Source: Nanobdellota archaeon (GTDB lineage: Archaea; Nanobdellota; Nanobdellia; Tiddalikarchaeales; Tiddalikarchaeaceae). From it: a stretch of DNA of 64,000 nucleotides. The notes under the pieces were generated by a model. The model was not told the origin of the DNA, searched no databases, and saw nothing but the letters and a program-made list of their open reading frames with translations. The translations under genes and the position numbers were made by a program. Position 1 is the stretch's first letter. Every line of letters starts with the position of its first letter. The DNA lies in NCBI GenBank assembly GCA_016931175.1, contig JAFGFH010000006.1, positions 1-64,000 of the forward strand. Direction: 5' to 3'. This document shows, one piece after another, positions 27,498 through 37,161 of the stretch.

Positions 27498-28124
27498 TCA
27501 TTTCTTCTCTTTGGTTATGACAACTTCCAAATCCTTAATGTCTTTTTTGAGCTTGTCCAAAACCTTCTCCTTAGATTCAAGTTTTTTTTCAACTTCAACC
27601 CTTTTCTTCCTCTCCTTAACAGCATCTAAGTCCTGTTCTATAAGACTCTTAACAATAGCTCTCTTTCTTGAAATGCTGGGCATGCCAGAGAAAACAATCT
27701 CGTAACCCTCGCTTCCGCTAGTGTCAACACTGAATGTGCCGTAATTGAATATTCTCTCAATTAATGACTGGTGAACCTTAGTGTTTTGAATCTTGTCAAC
27801 GTCAACGTCTAAAGTGTTAATATTGAACAAACCTTTCTTGTAAATAAGCCTGTGAGTAGTTATAACGAACAATTCAGCCTTATTAGCTATGATTGTAAGA
27901 ATAAGCCAAACAATTCCAGCGCCTGATAAGTATAACAAGTAAACGAATGGCTCTAAACTTAAACCCAGTATGTCATACTCGTAATAATAAGCTAAGATTC
28001 CTAAAGCTATTAATAATAAACTAATAATGTAATGCCAGAAGAACCTTAAAAATAAAGGATGAAAAGAGTCAACGATTTCCTCACCTTTTATCATATCAAT
28101 ACCGTATATTGACTCGTTGCTCAT
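27498..28124 (-). CDS. PH domain-containing (bPH2/DUF304) membrane protein
   Basis: FVITTHRLIYKKGLFNINTLDVDVDKIQNTKVHQSLIERIFNYGTFSVDTSG. Confidence 0.85.
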   Translation of the reverse strand: MSNESIYGIDMIKGEEIVDSFHPLFLRFFWHYIISLLLIALGILAYYYEYDILGLSLEPFVYLLYLSGAGIVWLILTIIANKAELFVITTHRLIYKKGLFNINTLDVDVDKIQNTKVHQSLIERIFNYGTFSVDTSGSEGYEIVFSGMPSISRKRAIVKSLIEQDLDAVKERKKRVEVEKKLESKEKVLDKLKKDIKDLEVVITKEKK

Positions 28125-28159
28125 AATTCTTTAAAAACCATCAATATCTTATAATACTT

Positions 28160-28621
28160 ATGAAAATAAGCAAAGCAGTTCCTGAAGACTATGAAGAACT
28201 TCACATTTTAGAACAGGAATGGGTTAAGGAAGGAATCAGCCCCTTAATGACGGGCTATAACAAGAAAGACTTTGTTAAAGAGATGAAGAATTCCACTGTT
28301 TTTTTAGCCAAAAAGAATAATAAGATAATTGGTTACTTAACATGCAAGATTAGAACTGCTAAAGAAGATAACTCTGTTCACAGCATTAAGAAAGGCACGA
28401 AATACGCTGATATTGATTCATTATACGTTAAGAAAAATTATAGGAATAAAAAGGTAGGAACAGCTTTATTGAAGCACTGCTTGAAAGAGCTTGAAAAAGC
28501 AGGTTACGAGAGGACGATATTATCCGCTGACAGCAAAGAGATGGACAAGCTCATAAAGTTTTATGAAAAACACGGTTTCAAGGTATTATTCACTCGCATG
28601 ATGCTGGTGAATAAGAAATGA
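28160..28621 (+). CDS. GNAT family N-acetyltransferase
   Basis: LYVKKNYRNKKVGTALLKHCLKELEKAGYER; FYEKHGFKV. Confidence 0.88.
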   Translation: MKISKAVPEDYEELHILEQEWVKEGISPLMTGYNKKDFVKEMKNSTVFLAKKNNKIIGYLTCKIRTAKEDNSVHSIKKGTKYADIDSLYVKKNYRNKKVGTALLKHCLKELEKAGYERTILSADSKEMDKLIKFYEKHGFKVLFTRMMLVNKK

Positions 28622-29127
28622 AATGCTTAAAGTGCAAAATTGAAGAGTATTGCTCGCGTTTCTGCAAAGAACACTTCAAGTCTTATTTTGAGCGTAAATT
28701 CAAATCGCACTTGTCAAAGAATAAGATGCTTAATAAGAATGAGACTCTTAACGTTCTTGGAGAAAACAAGGAAGTAGTAAAATACTTACTTAATGATTTG
28801 GGCAGGAAAGTGGATGCTAAATTCAACACTAGAGGCAGAAGAGTTGAATCCTTCAGCATGGACAGTAAAGCTGTTAAGCAGTTGTCAGACTTCATGCAGG
28901 CCAAGAGTTTAGAGATGCCGGTTTCCTTCCTTGAATGCTTCACTCAGGAAGAGATAAACCATTACGCCAAACTCTGCAGATTAAAGACCAGCAAGCCTAA
29001 ACTTTCCAAGTTTGAAACTAAACTTAACAAATTAATGAAGGAATCAATGGAGAGGAGGCCGAACATCTACTACTGCACTTATAACATGATGAAAGAGTTC
29101 TCGAAAGTTATTAAAAAAAGCAGATAA
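28618..29127 (+). CDS. TtuA/Ncs6-like protein lacking the PP-loop (169 aa)
   Basis: N-terminal FCKEHFKSYFERKFKSHLSKNKMLNKNETLNVLGENKEVVKYLLNDLG matches the start of archaeal TtuA/Ncs6 proteins, but SGGKDS is replaced by GENKEV. Confidence 0.6.
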   Translation: MKCLKCKIEEYCSRFCKEHFKSYFERKFKSHLSKNKMLNKNETLNVLGENKEVVKYLLNDLGRKVDAKFNTRGRRVESFSMDSKAVKQLSDFMQAKSLEMPVSFLECFTQEEINHYAKLCRLKTSKPKLSKFETKLNKLMKESMERRPNIYYCTYNMMKEFSKVIKKSR

Positions 29128-29141
29128 TTACTATTATAATA

Positions 29142-30155
29142 ATGAAGATTGAAGAAAAACTGGAATTAGTAAAAAAGAACACCATTGACTCCATGGGTTT
29201 AGAAGAGTTAAAAACTAAACTTGAATCTAAGAAGGTCAGTGCTTATATTGGAAGGGCGCCTACAGGTTCATTGCACTTAGGCCACATAATACCCTTATCT
29301 AAAGTCTTTGATTTCCAGAAAGCAGGCATAAAAACCAAGATATTAATAGCAGATATTCACGCAGCACTGGATGACTTGAAAGCTCCTTGGGAGCAGATAG
29401 GACTTAGAACAGAGTTCACCAAGAAATGCATTGAGTTAAGCCTGCCATGGGTTGAAAAGCCTGAATTCGTGACAGGCTCTGATTATCAATTATCAAAGAA
29501 TTACCAAATGGATATCTTCAAAATAAGCACTTTAACAACAATTACTAGGGCTAAAAGAGCAGCTAGTGAGGTAACGCGCATGAAAGACCCTAAAGTTTCA
29601 GAACTAATATACCCGATTATGCAGGCATTGGATGAAGAGTACTTAAAAGTAGACATGCAGTTCGGAGGAATAGACCAGCGCCATATAATGGCCTTTGCAA
29701 GAGATTATCTTCCTAAAATAGGTTATTCTCCAAGAACAGAACTAATGCTACCATTAATAGTCTCGCTTAAAGGACCTGGAGTAAAGATGAGCTCTTCAAT
29801 ACCTGAGACTATAATAAAGGTTTACGACAGTGAGGAATCAATAAAGAAGAAGATTCAGAACGCTTACTGCCCAATAGGCGACGTTAAGGACAACCCAGTA
29901 ACTCAAATGGTGCAGTACTTAGTTTTTCCAATAAACAATGCCTTGAAGATTGAAAGGCCTGCAAAGTTCGGAGGCGATGCCTCTTACAAAGACTATAATA
30001 GTTTTGAAAAAGATTTCACAGCCAAGAAGATTCACCCAATGGACTTGAAACAAGCACTGACAAGCGACTTGATTAAAATGTTCTCAAAGGTTAGGAAATA
30101 TTTTGAAAAGAACACGAGCATATTGAAAGAATTAGGACCTAACTTCATGCCATAA
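29142..30155 (+). CDS. tyrS: Tyrosyl-tRNA synthetase
   Basis: GRAPTGSLHLGHIIPL, QFGGIDQRHIMAFARD, KMSSS. Confidence 0.95.
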   Translation: MKIEEKLELVKKNTIDSMGLEELKTKLESKKVSAYIGRAPTGSLHLGHIIPLSKVFDFQKAGIKTKILIADIHAALDDLKAPWEQIGLRTEFTKKCIELSLPWVEKPEFVTGSDYQLSKNYQMDIFKISTLTTITRAKRAASEVTRMKDPKVSELIYPIMQALDEEYLKVDMQFGGIDQRHIMAFARDYLPKIGYSPRTELMLPLIVSLKGPGVKMSSSIPETIIKVYDSEESIKKKIQNAYCPIGDVKDNPVTQMVQYLVFPINNALKIERPAKFGGDASYKDYNSFEKDFTAKKIHPMDLKQALTSDLIKMFSKVRKYFEKNTSILKELGPNFMP

Positions 30156-30165
30156 TTATAAGATA

Positions 30166-30381
30166 CTAATAGAGATTTATATTGTTTCTCTCAACGTATT
30201 TTAAGAAATCTTCTAAACTGTCCGTTTTGTCAATTTTAATATCTCTTGCAGAACCGTTGTCATAAATTATTTCTTTTCTTATTATCCTTCCATTCTCAAT
30301 ATTGTATCTTATAAGTTCGTCTTCTTTGTTAAACTGCAGCACTCCCTGCTTTATAGTTCCAACGAAAAAGTAGTGTGTCAT
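30166..30381 (-). CDS. Hypothetical small protein, 71 aa
   Basis: ORF only. Confidence 0.45.
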   Translation of the reverse strand: MTHYFFVGTIKQGVLQFNKEDELIRYNIENGRIIRKEIIYDNGSARDIKIDKTDSLEDFLKYVERNNINLY

Positions 30382-30419
30382 AATTGAGAGTGAGAAATAT
30401 CTTAACTTTTAAAACTTTG

Positions 30420-30773
30420 CTATAAGAGCTTCAAATCCTTTATAACAGCGTCTATCTTGTCTTCAATTTCAGGCCCTATTCCAAGCGCTGTTATTGAACC
30501 AGCAGGTATCTGCGTCCTGCCAGCATCTTTTATAACCTCTGCAACGAGGCTTGCACGAGCAGCTTTCTCTTTAAGCTTCATCAATTCCTCTTTAGAAGAG
30601 GCTTTGAGCACTATCTTTTGCATTCCAGAATCAAACCATTCATCAGCCTTGTCCTTGTTTTTTTGCAAACTCTTATGGTAAGCTGCAACGCTTGCATGAC
30701 TAGCCTGGGCAGCGATTTTTCCCTTATCCATCTTCAAATCCGTGCGAACGATAATTGCCTGCTTTAATTCCAT
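30420..30773 (-). CDS. pth2: Peptidyl-tRNA hydrolase Pth2
   Basis: KQAIIVRTDLKMDKGKIAAQASHASVAAY; DAGRTQIPAGSITALGIGP. Confidence 0.96.
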   Translation of the reverse strand: MELKQAIIVRTDLKMDKGKIAAQASHASVAAYHKSLQKNKDKADEWFDSGMQKIVLKASSKEELMKLKEKAARASLVAEVIKDAGRTQIPAGSITALGIGPEIEDKIDAVIKDLKLL

Positions 30774-30856
30774 AAGAATAAGAACTCCTTCTTTAATTAT
30801 TAAACTTTCTTACAACAACCACAACCTTTTAAAAAATAAACCTTTCTCATTATAAA

Positions 30857-31345
30857 ATGAAACTTTTTAATGAATTGAAAAAAATACCTGGTGTTTTAGA
30901 AAGCGCTGGAAAATTATACACAACTGATAAGATTCAAAACTTTAACATTGCAAGAATAATATATTCACGATTCAACGGGGAACTAATAGCAACAGCATTG
31001 GATGAGAACCCTAACTACTCCCAAGACTTAGCGCTTAACTTTAAAGGCAGGAGTTTGAAGAGATTAGCAAGACAAGAGTTTTGTTCAAAAAAAGATGAGG
31101 AAGAAATAATATCAAGGTTTAGCAATGCGGAAGTTAAGCTTGAATTAATAGTATTGCCTGAAGGAACAATAGTTGAAAACCCTACAGGAATGTTCTGCAA
31201 AGAAGGAGTTAATTACTTAGCCTTCACTGCCAAAAACGACCCTTTTAATAACAGTAACAGGATTGGAGAAGTATTAACAGGAGAACGAGCAGAAGCTTTG
31301 TTCAATTACTTTAACAACTTATGCAAAGAGCATAGTAATCTTTAA
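30857..31345 (+). CDS. Hypothetical protein, 162 aa
   Basis: ORF only. Confidence 0.5.
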   Translation: MKLFNELKKIPGVLESAGKLYTTDKIQNFNIARIIYSRFNGELIATALDENPNYSQDLALNFKGRSLKRLARQEFCSKKDEEEIISRFSNAEVKLELIVLPEGTIVENPTGMFCKEGVNYLAFTAKNDPFNNSNRIGEVLTGERAEALFNYFNNLCKEHSNL

Positions 31346-31371
31346 AAAGAGTTTATTGATTAATATTGAGT

Positions 31372-31539
31372 ATGACAACAGAAAAAAGGGTTTGCGTATC
31401 ATGCAATGATGATATAACGTCATCAACTAAGAGCGTTGAATTCAAATGCCCTAACTGCGGGGAAGTAATAAGAAGGTGCGGAAGGTGCAGGAAGACAATG
31501 GTTAAGTGGGTATGCAAGTGCGGTTTTGAGGGACCATAA
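31372..31539 (+). CDS. Small zinc-ribbon RNA-binding protein (COG2888-like), 55 aa
   Basis: ORF below track cutoff: CVSCNDDITSS...FKCPNCGEVIRRCGRCRKTMVKWVCKCGFEGP; directly upstream of EF-1beta as in other archaea. Confidence 0.88.
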   Translation: MTTEKRVCVSCNDDITSSTKSVEFKCPNCGEVIRRCGRCRKTMVKWVCKCGFEGP

Positions 31540-31543
31540 GACA

Positions 31544-31819
31544 ATGGCTCAAGTAGTTATAACATTTAAAATAATGCCTGAATCACCAGACGTTGACTTA
31601 ACTGCTTTGCAGTCAAAGGCTGAGAGTATTATAAGCAAAGCAGGAGAGGTTGGTAAAGTAGAGATTGAACCAATCGCGTTTGGACTAAAAGCATTAAAGA
31701 TATTTGCAATAATGGATGAATCTAAAGGAAGCCCTGATAATATAGAAAATGAGTTAAGCAGTTTAGAAAACGTTAGCAGGGCAGAAGTTATTGATGTAAG
31801 ACGCACAGTCGATGTATAA
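31544..31819 (+). CDS. Elongation factor 1-beta (start corrected to 31544)
   Basis: AQVVITFKIMPESPDVDL...IEPIAFGLKALKIFAIMDESKGSPDNIENELSSLENVSRAEVIDVRR. Confidence 0.93.
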   Translation: MAQVVITFKIMPESPDVDLTALQSKAESIISKAGEVGKVEIEPIAFGLKALKIFAIMDESKGSPDNIENELSSLENVSRAEVIDVRRTVDV

Positions 31820-31855
31820 ATTTAAATAGTTTCTATTAATAATATTCTATTAATC

Positions 31856-32683
31856 ATGAGTTTTGAAAAAGTAGTTGAAGGAATAAAAAAATTAAAGATT
31901 CAAGGAGCTACAGCGGTTGCAAAAAAAGGAGTTTTAGCATTTGCTGATTACGTGAGCAAAGGCAGGAATATGAAGAAGGACTCCGCTTTTGCCAAGAAGA
32001 AGCTCATGAATGCTAGACCTACTGAACCAATGCTCGTAAACGCTATGAATTATGTTATAAAACACAGCAAGAAACCAGATGATTACTTGAAATACGCTGA
32101 AGATTTTATTAAGAAAAAAGAAGAATCTGAAGAGATAATAGCAGAGGAGGGAGCTAAATTAATAAAAAACGGCATGAACGTTTACACCCACTGCCACAGC
32201 AGCAGTGTAATAAGAGTGTTGAAGAAAGCGAAAGAGCAGGGCAAGAAGTTCAGCGTTGTATGCTTTGAAACCAGGCCATTATACCAGGGAAGAATTACTG
32301 CAAAACAATTAGTTGATTTAGGCATTAGGACAACACTAACCGTTGATAGTGCAATGACTGAAGCCTTTGAAGTATTCCCTCCAGATTTAATACTTGTCGG
32401 CTGCGACGCGATAACTAAGACATTCTTTGTTAACAAGATTGGAACAGATACTCTGGCCCACATAGCCGCCAAGTATAAAGTGCCGTTCTACGTCTGCGGG
32501 GAAACCTTCAAGTACACTAATAGTTTAATTATTGAACAGAGAAGTGACGACGAAGTTTGGCCTAACAGGCCTAAAAAACTGAATATTTGGAACCCCGCAT
32601 TTGATACAATAGCAAGCAAACACGTTACTAGATTCATAACTGAGAAAGGACTTCTCAAGAGGGTAACATGTTCAAAGTTGTAA
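31856..32683 (+). CDS. Ribose 1,5-bisphosphate isomerase / eIF2B-alpha-like protein
   Basis: YTHCHSSSVIRVLKKA, CFETRPLYQGR, VDSAMTEAF, LVGCDAITKTFFVNKIGTDTLA. Confidence 0.88.
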   Translation: MSFEKVVEGIKKLKIQGATAVAKKGVLAFADYVSKGRNMKKDSAFAKKKLMNARPTEPMLVNAMNYVIKHSKKPDDYLKYAEDFIKKKEESEEIIAEEGAKLIKNGMNVYTHCHSSSVIRVLKKAKEQGKKFSVVCFETRPLYQGRITAKQLVDLGIRTTLTVDSAMTEAFEVFPPDLILVGCDAITKTFFVNKIGTDTLAHIAAKYKVPFYVCGETFKYTNSLIIEQRSDDEVWPNRPKKLNIWNPAFDTIASKHVTRFITEKGLLKRVTCSKL

Positions 32684-33279
32684 TATTTGATTTGGTTGGA
32701 GTTTTTTCAAAACACAAAAATGTTTACTCTATTCTTAAGAAAATAACTAATTATGACGGGACAGCTGAAGGATTACACTCTTACATTGGAGACGCTTATG
32801 ACAAATTAATAGTAGGAAAGATGAACGAGTTAGTTTTCTGGAACAAGTTAAAGAAAGAGACTGGTTCAAGAAAGACAATAGATTCATTAAAGAAGAGCTT
32901 CCTTAAAGAATTCAAACCCGTATTCAAGCACGAAGACTTTGAAAAGATTAAGAAGAACTTCAAAGTAGCATTATGCAGCAACTTCGTCAACAGCTGGTGG
33001 ATGTATTTAAAAGACAAGTTTAAGATAAGTTTTGATTACGAAGTTTTAAGCAGTTCGTTAAAGATTAAAAAACCTGAACCTGAAATCTTCTTAAGCGTTT
33101 CAAGCTTCTTTAAAATAAGCCCGTATGATTGTGTTTACGTAAGCGACGAAGCAGAGGATATGAAAGCAGCTAAGAAGACAGGCATGCAGACAATATTCAT
33201 ACCGGGAAAGACTAAGAGTTTCAAAAACGCAGATTATTACTACACCAGCGTTGAAAACCTGCTGGAAGTTCTTGCTTAA
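32668..33279 (+). CDS. HAD family hydrolase
   Basis: VVIFDLVGVF motif I (second Asp not conserved), LCSNFVNSW, KKPEPEIFL, YVSDEAEDMKAAKKTGMQTIF. Confidence 0.85.
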   Translation: MFKVVIFDLVGVFSKHKNVYSILKKITNYDGTAEGLHSYIGDAYDKLIVGKMNELVFWNKLKKETGSRKTIDSLKKSFLKEFKPVFKHEDFEKIKKNFKVALCSNFVNSWWMYLKDKFKISFDYEVLSSSLKIKKPEPEIFLSVSSFFKISPYDCVYVSDEAEDMKAAKKTGMQTIFIPGKTKSFKNADYYYTSVENLLEVLA

Positions 33280-34019
33280 ACATTCTCAATCATTAAGTAC
33301 TCGTAAACAGCTTCTAATAAAGTCTTGCCTAACTCTATTAAAGCATTCTCTTCCCCATTGAAACAGAAATCAAACTCTTCACCGTCCAAAACCTTCAAAG
33401 TGTAAGGAAGTCCTGCAAAGAAAGCATCCCTTGTAGTATTCTGGTAAGAACTAACATCCAAGTTTTTGTCCATTAAAGAATAATCTATTCTAACAGGATT
33501 AAAGCAGACACTGAACTGCGCATTATTAAACAATACGTTTAACTTATCCTTTGTATACTCTGCTTTAACCTTGTTTTTTACCTTGAAAAAAAGAAACCTC
33601 TTGCTTGCACTAAGATTATTAATAACAGCGCATAACTCGCTCATTTTCATATTTAAACCGTTATGGGCTTCAAAGATTACAGGAACTATTACAAACTTGT
33701 AGAACCTGCCAGTGCCTAAAACATTAATCAACTCTTTCTTGGACCTGACACTATTAGCATACTCGTGCATGCAGTCATTTCTTAAAATCTCCAACTCCTG
33801 CTCGAAAAAACGGCTGTCACCAAAACTGTTTACTTTATTCTTGTTAATAGTAAGCACTAGTTTGTTCTCACCTTTTCTAAGAGTAATTACGGACTTATCC
33901 CCCTCTTTGTCAAAATCAGAATTAACAATGTTTTTTAAAAGCTCAAAAACAACCCTTTCCCTGCCGAAACTAAACAAACCAGCATTAATTAGCTCCTGCA
34001 AGTTCTTGTTCATTAACAT
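33276..34019 (-). CDS. Hypothetical protein, 247 aa
   Basis: ORF only. Confidence 0.55.
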   Translation of the reverse strand: MLMNKNLQELINAGLFSFGRERVVFELLKNIVNSDFDKEGDKSVITLRKGENKLVLTINKNKVNSFGDSRFFEQELEILRNDCMHEYANSVRSKKELINVLGTGRFYKFVIVPVIFEAHNGLNMKMSELCAVINNLSASKRFLFFKVKNKVKAEYTKDKLNVLFNNAQFSVCFNPVRIDYSLMDKNLDVSSYQNTTRDAFFAGLPYTLKVLDGEEFDFCFNGEENALIELGKTLLEAVYEYLMIENV

Positions 34020-34050
34020 AAGATTAAACAGGGATTTTATTTAATTATTT

Positions 34051-34809
34051 CTAAGCATATAAAGCTTCAACGTAGTCCTTCTCTATCTCACTCATAGATG
34101 GCACCACTAATATGTGAGGCTGTTTGCTGAACTTGTAATTAAGCAGTTCTTTGACAGTTCCGTACTTAATCACTTGGTCTTTAAAACCAAGCCTTGAAAC
34201 GCCAATAATTCTTGTACTCTTATTAAGGAAACTATTCCTTTCCCTGCTAATATTTAATAATATCTTCAAAGCTTCACTAATAGTCATGTACTTATCCTCA
34301 TTCTTCTTAATATCAAGAAATACCAAGGTATGGGCGTTGTTTTCATGATTCTTTTTAATAATGTCAAAATAACTCGTCGGCTTGTAATTAGGTTCAGGAT
34401 AAGGTATTGAACAGCTCTTGCCGAACTTGTAAACGTGCAATCCTGTCTCGCAAATGCTTGAATAAATACTGCTCGCGTGAACCACTTCAAACCTGATATT
34501 ATTATCTTTGCAGCTCTTCAAGAATTCAATATGAGTTGTAGCAGTTAATGGGTCCCCTACTATGAGCAAAGCAACATCCGATACTCCGGCTTTTTTTAAT
34601 ATCTTTTCTTCAAAATTAGTTTCCAAATCTTTCCTGCTGAGCTCTATTATACCTTTTCCAACTAAGTTATTAAGCTTAGCAACGTCCTCGTCACTGATAA
34701 TGCTGGTATACCTCTCAATAAAGACAGTATCGCACTTCTTAGCATAGTCTAAACCTTTCAAAGCTATATTATCCCAACCGCTTATGCCTGTTCCTATCAA
34801 ATAAAGCAT
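34051..34809 (-). CDS. dphB: Diphthine synthase (Dph5/DphB)
   Basis: MLYLIGTGISGWDNIALKGLDYAKKCDTVFIERYTS; LLIVGDPLTATTHIEF; HASSIYSSICETGLHVYKFGKSCSIP. Confidence 0.95.
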   Translation of the reverse strand: MLYLIGTGISGWDNIALKGLDYAKKCDTVFIERYTSIISDEDVAKLNNLVGKGIIELSRKDLETNFEEKILKKAGVSDVALLIVGDPLTATTHIEFLKSCKDNNIRFEVVHASSIYSSICETGLHVYKFGKSCSIPYPEPNYKPTSYFDIIKKNHENNAHTLVFLDIKKNEDKYMTISEALKILLNISRERNSFLNKSTRIIGVSRLGFKDQVIKYGTVKELLNYKFSKQPHILVVPSMSEIEKDYVEALYA

Positions 34810-34834
34810 GAAGAATATAATGCAATAGTCTTAT

Positions 34835-35602
34835 TTAAAAGATTATTGCTATCAAACCAAAGATTATGCAGAATATGCTGAAGTTCACCTTCTCAGCTAC
34901 TTTAAGCAGGTATTGTATGGTTAATCTTCCAACTATGAAAGCAGTAAGCCCCGCCAATAAGTATCCAATGTTTAAATAGAACCCGTTCTTTAAACCGCTA
35001 ACTAGTTGCGCAATGAATATTACAGGTATGCTGGCAAGAAAACTAAGTTTCAAAGCAGAGTTAATATTGAATCCTTGAATTAAAAGAGCAAGAGTTGTTG
35101 AACCGCTTCTGCTTATTCCAGGAAGAACAGCAGCTCCCTGAGCCAATCCAGTAATTATTCCATCAATTTTCTTAACACTCTTCTCTGCTCTAGAACCGAA
35201 GTTCTTTCTGAACAATTGAAGCAGACCAGTTATTACAAGAAGGGAACCTATTATTAACCCAACCTTATCAGCGAAGTTAACACTAATTGTTTGAATAAAC
35301 AAGTATAACGGGCCTGCAATTAAGACTGAGAAGAGCGTAGTCCATAAAAAGAATATTAAGAGGTTCATCTGATTCGTAGTCTTAGGACTAACCATTTTCT
35401 TGAAATCCGTCCAGAAATAAGATATTGTTGCAGCCAAGGTTCCAATATGAAGGAATAATGCTACATCAACTGCTTGTTCAAAGGTATAACCCGCGTTTTG
35501 CAGAAATAAAGAAACAAAACCTTCACTGCTGACAGGCAGCCACTCCAGAATGCCTTGTATAATCCCAGAGATTAATAATTCAATCATGAATAATCTAATC
35601 AC
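34835..35602 (-). CDS. uppP: Undecaprenyl-diphosphatase (UppP/BacA family)
   Basis: GIIQGILEWLPVSSEGFVSLF; GAAVLPGISRSGSTTLALLIQG. Confidence 0.93.
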   Translation of the reverse strand: MIRLFMIELLISGIIQGILEWLPVSSEGFVSLFLQNAGYTFEQAVDVALFLHIGTLAATISYFWTDFKKMVSPKTTNQMNLLIFFLWTTLFSVLIAGPLYLFIQTISVNFADKVGLIIGSLLVITGLLQLFRKNFGSRAEKSVKKIDGIITGLAQGAAVLPGISRSGSTTLALLIQGFNINSALKLSFLASIPVIFIAQLVSGLKNGFYLNIGYLLAGLTAFIVGRLTIQYLLKVAEKVNFSIFCIIFGLIAIIF

Positions 35603-35617
35603 TTGGTTAATAAAAAT

Positions 35618-36280
35618 TTATACCATAACGAGGGCGAACAAGCTGATTAGAGAATCTGCCAGGACAGCACCGTAAATATCCTTGGTCTTCTCAAAGACCC
35701 ATCCTATAAACAAACCCATGAAGAAGTAAACTATTCCTGTTATTATTGGAGGAGAGACTATTACAGCGCTGATGAAACTAGTAATTATTATCCCAATATA
35801 CGTGTTGCCAACATAATTAACCATGTTCTGCTGAATGAAGTATCTGAAAAGTATTTCATGAAAAAAAGCAACTATTACAACCCTTAATATTACAAAAGCG
35901 CTGATGCGTGTAAGAATCACCCAGCTGAAATTAGAAGTTGCCCACCCGACTAAAAGCATTAATATTACGAAACCAACGCTTGACAATAAGTTAATCATAA
36001 TACTTTGCAGAGTGTCTTTAACATCAAAAGCGAACAAGTGAAAGTGTTTGTTAAAAAACAAGTAAATGAAAGGAACCCCAAATATTATAACAGTGTATAT
36101 TGTTAAAAAAATCCCGGAAAGAAAATAACGAGCCAGCATTAACGCTGCAAATATGAAGAATAACACCCTGTAAATCTTTTGTTTAACACTTAAAACAGGA
36201 GGAGTAATTATTGAAGGCTCGGTTCTTAAGCTCTGGGAAATGTCACCGCTGTAATCCTCTGAACCATTCGTCATTAACAA
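35618..36280 (-). CDS. CPBP-family intramembrane metalloprotease-like protein
   Basis: Multi-TM; FFHEILFRYFIQ (ExxxR) and later membrane helices. Confidence 0.65.
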   Translation of the reverse strand: MLMTNGSEDYSGDISQSLRTEPSIITPPVLSVKQKIYRVLFFIFAALMLARYFLSGIFLTIYTVIIFGVPFIYLFFNKHFHLFAFDVKDTLQSIMINLLSSVGFVILMLLVGWATSNFSWVILTRISAFVILRVVIVAFFHEILFRYFIQQNMVNYVGNTYIGIIITSFISAVIVSPPIITGIVYFFMGLFIGWVFEKTKDIYGAVLADSLISLFALVMV

Positions 36281-36330
36281 AAGACTAGCCGAAGAATATT
36301 AATATACTTTTTGAATAAAAGAATAATACC

Positions 36331-37161
36331 TTGATAGAGAATATAATAGTAATATCAGCAGGACTTTACTTGCTGCTTGCCAGCATTAATGACATCATGC
36401 ACAGGTTTGTGCACGATTACATGACTTACAGCTTCGGAGCATTATTTTTAGTGCTTAGAGTTCTGCTTTTCTACGAAACAGGAGAACCTATTATGCTTCT
36501 AAGCAGCTTATACGTTGCAGCACCAACACTTTTAATATCATACATTTTGTACAAAGCAGGCGCTTGGGGAGGAGGGGATTTGAAACTATTAACAGCAATG
36601 GCAATAGGTGTGCCATTTTTAACATCTCATGATGCTCAATTCCCTTTCTTTGCAAACTTCTTAACCAATACATTAGTTACTGGAATATTCTTTGGAATAA
36701 TCTGGTCCTTAATACAAGTTGTTAGAAACCTGAAAAAAGTCTCGAAAAAAATATCAAAGACGGACTTAATAATCTTCCTGCTCTTTTTAATAACTGGAGT
36801 GTTTTTCTTTACACAAAACTACATATTCAAAATATTCTCAATAATACTCCTGCTCTTCCCAATAACTTACATGATAAAAAAGGTTGAGTACGAGACGCAG
36901 GTTATAGACAAACCAGTTAAGAATTTAGAAGAAGGGGACTGGATACTTGAGGATATAAAAGCGGGAAGGAAAACAGTGCTCAAGAAACCAACCGGGCTTT
37001 CAAAAGAGGATATAGCACTGCTTCAGAAGACTAAGCTTAAAACAATTAAAGTAAGAGACGGCATACCTTTTGTGCCAAGCTTTTTTCTAGGATACTTGAC
37101 TGCTTTTTATTACGGCAACTTAATATTTAACTTTGTAGGAGTTTTATTCACCAGTATTTAG
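36331..37161 (+). CDS. Type IV prepilin peptidase (A24), archaeal FlaK/PibD-like; TTG start
   Basis: LASINDIMHRFVHD and GAWGGGDLKLLTAMA catalytic Asp motifs. Confidence 0.85.
   Translation: MIENIIVISAGLYLLLASINDIMHRFVHDYMTYSFGALFLVLRVLLFYETGEPIMLLSSLYVAAPTLLISYILYKAGAWGGGDLKLLTAMAIGVPFLTSHDAQFPFFANFLTNTLVTGIFFGIIWSLIQVVRNLKKVSKKISKTDLIIFLLFLITGVFFFTQNYIFKIFSIILLLFPITYMIKKVEYETQVIDKPVKNLEEGDWILEDIKAGRKTVLKKPTGLSKEDIALLQKTKLKTIKVRDGIPFVPSFFLGYLTAFYYGNLIFNFVGVLFTSI

Noticed and set aside
27405-27705. Plus-strand ORFs 27405-27629 and 27436-27705
   Set aside because: They run through the tRNA-Tyr intron/exon and antisense to the PH-domain gene; spurious.
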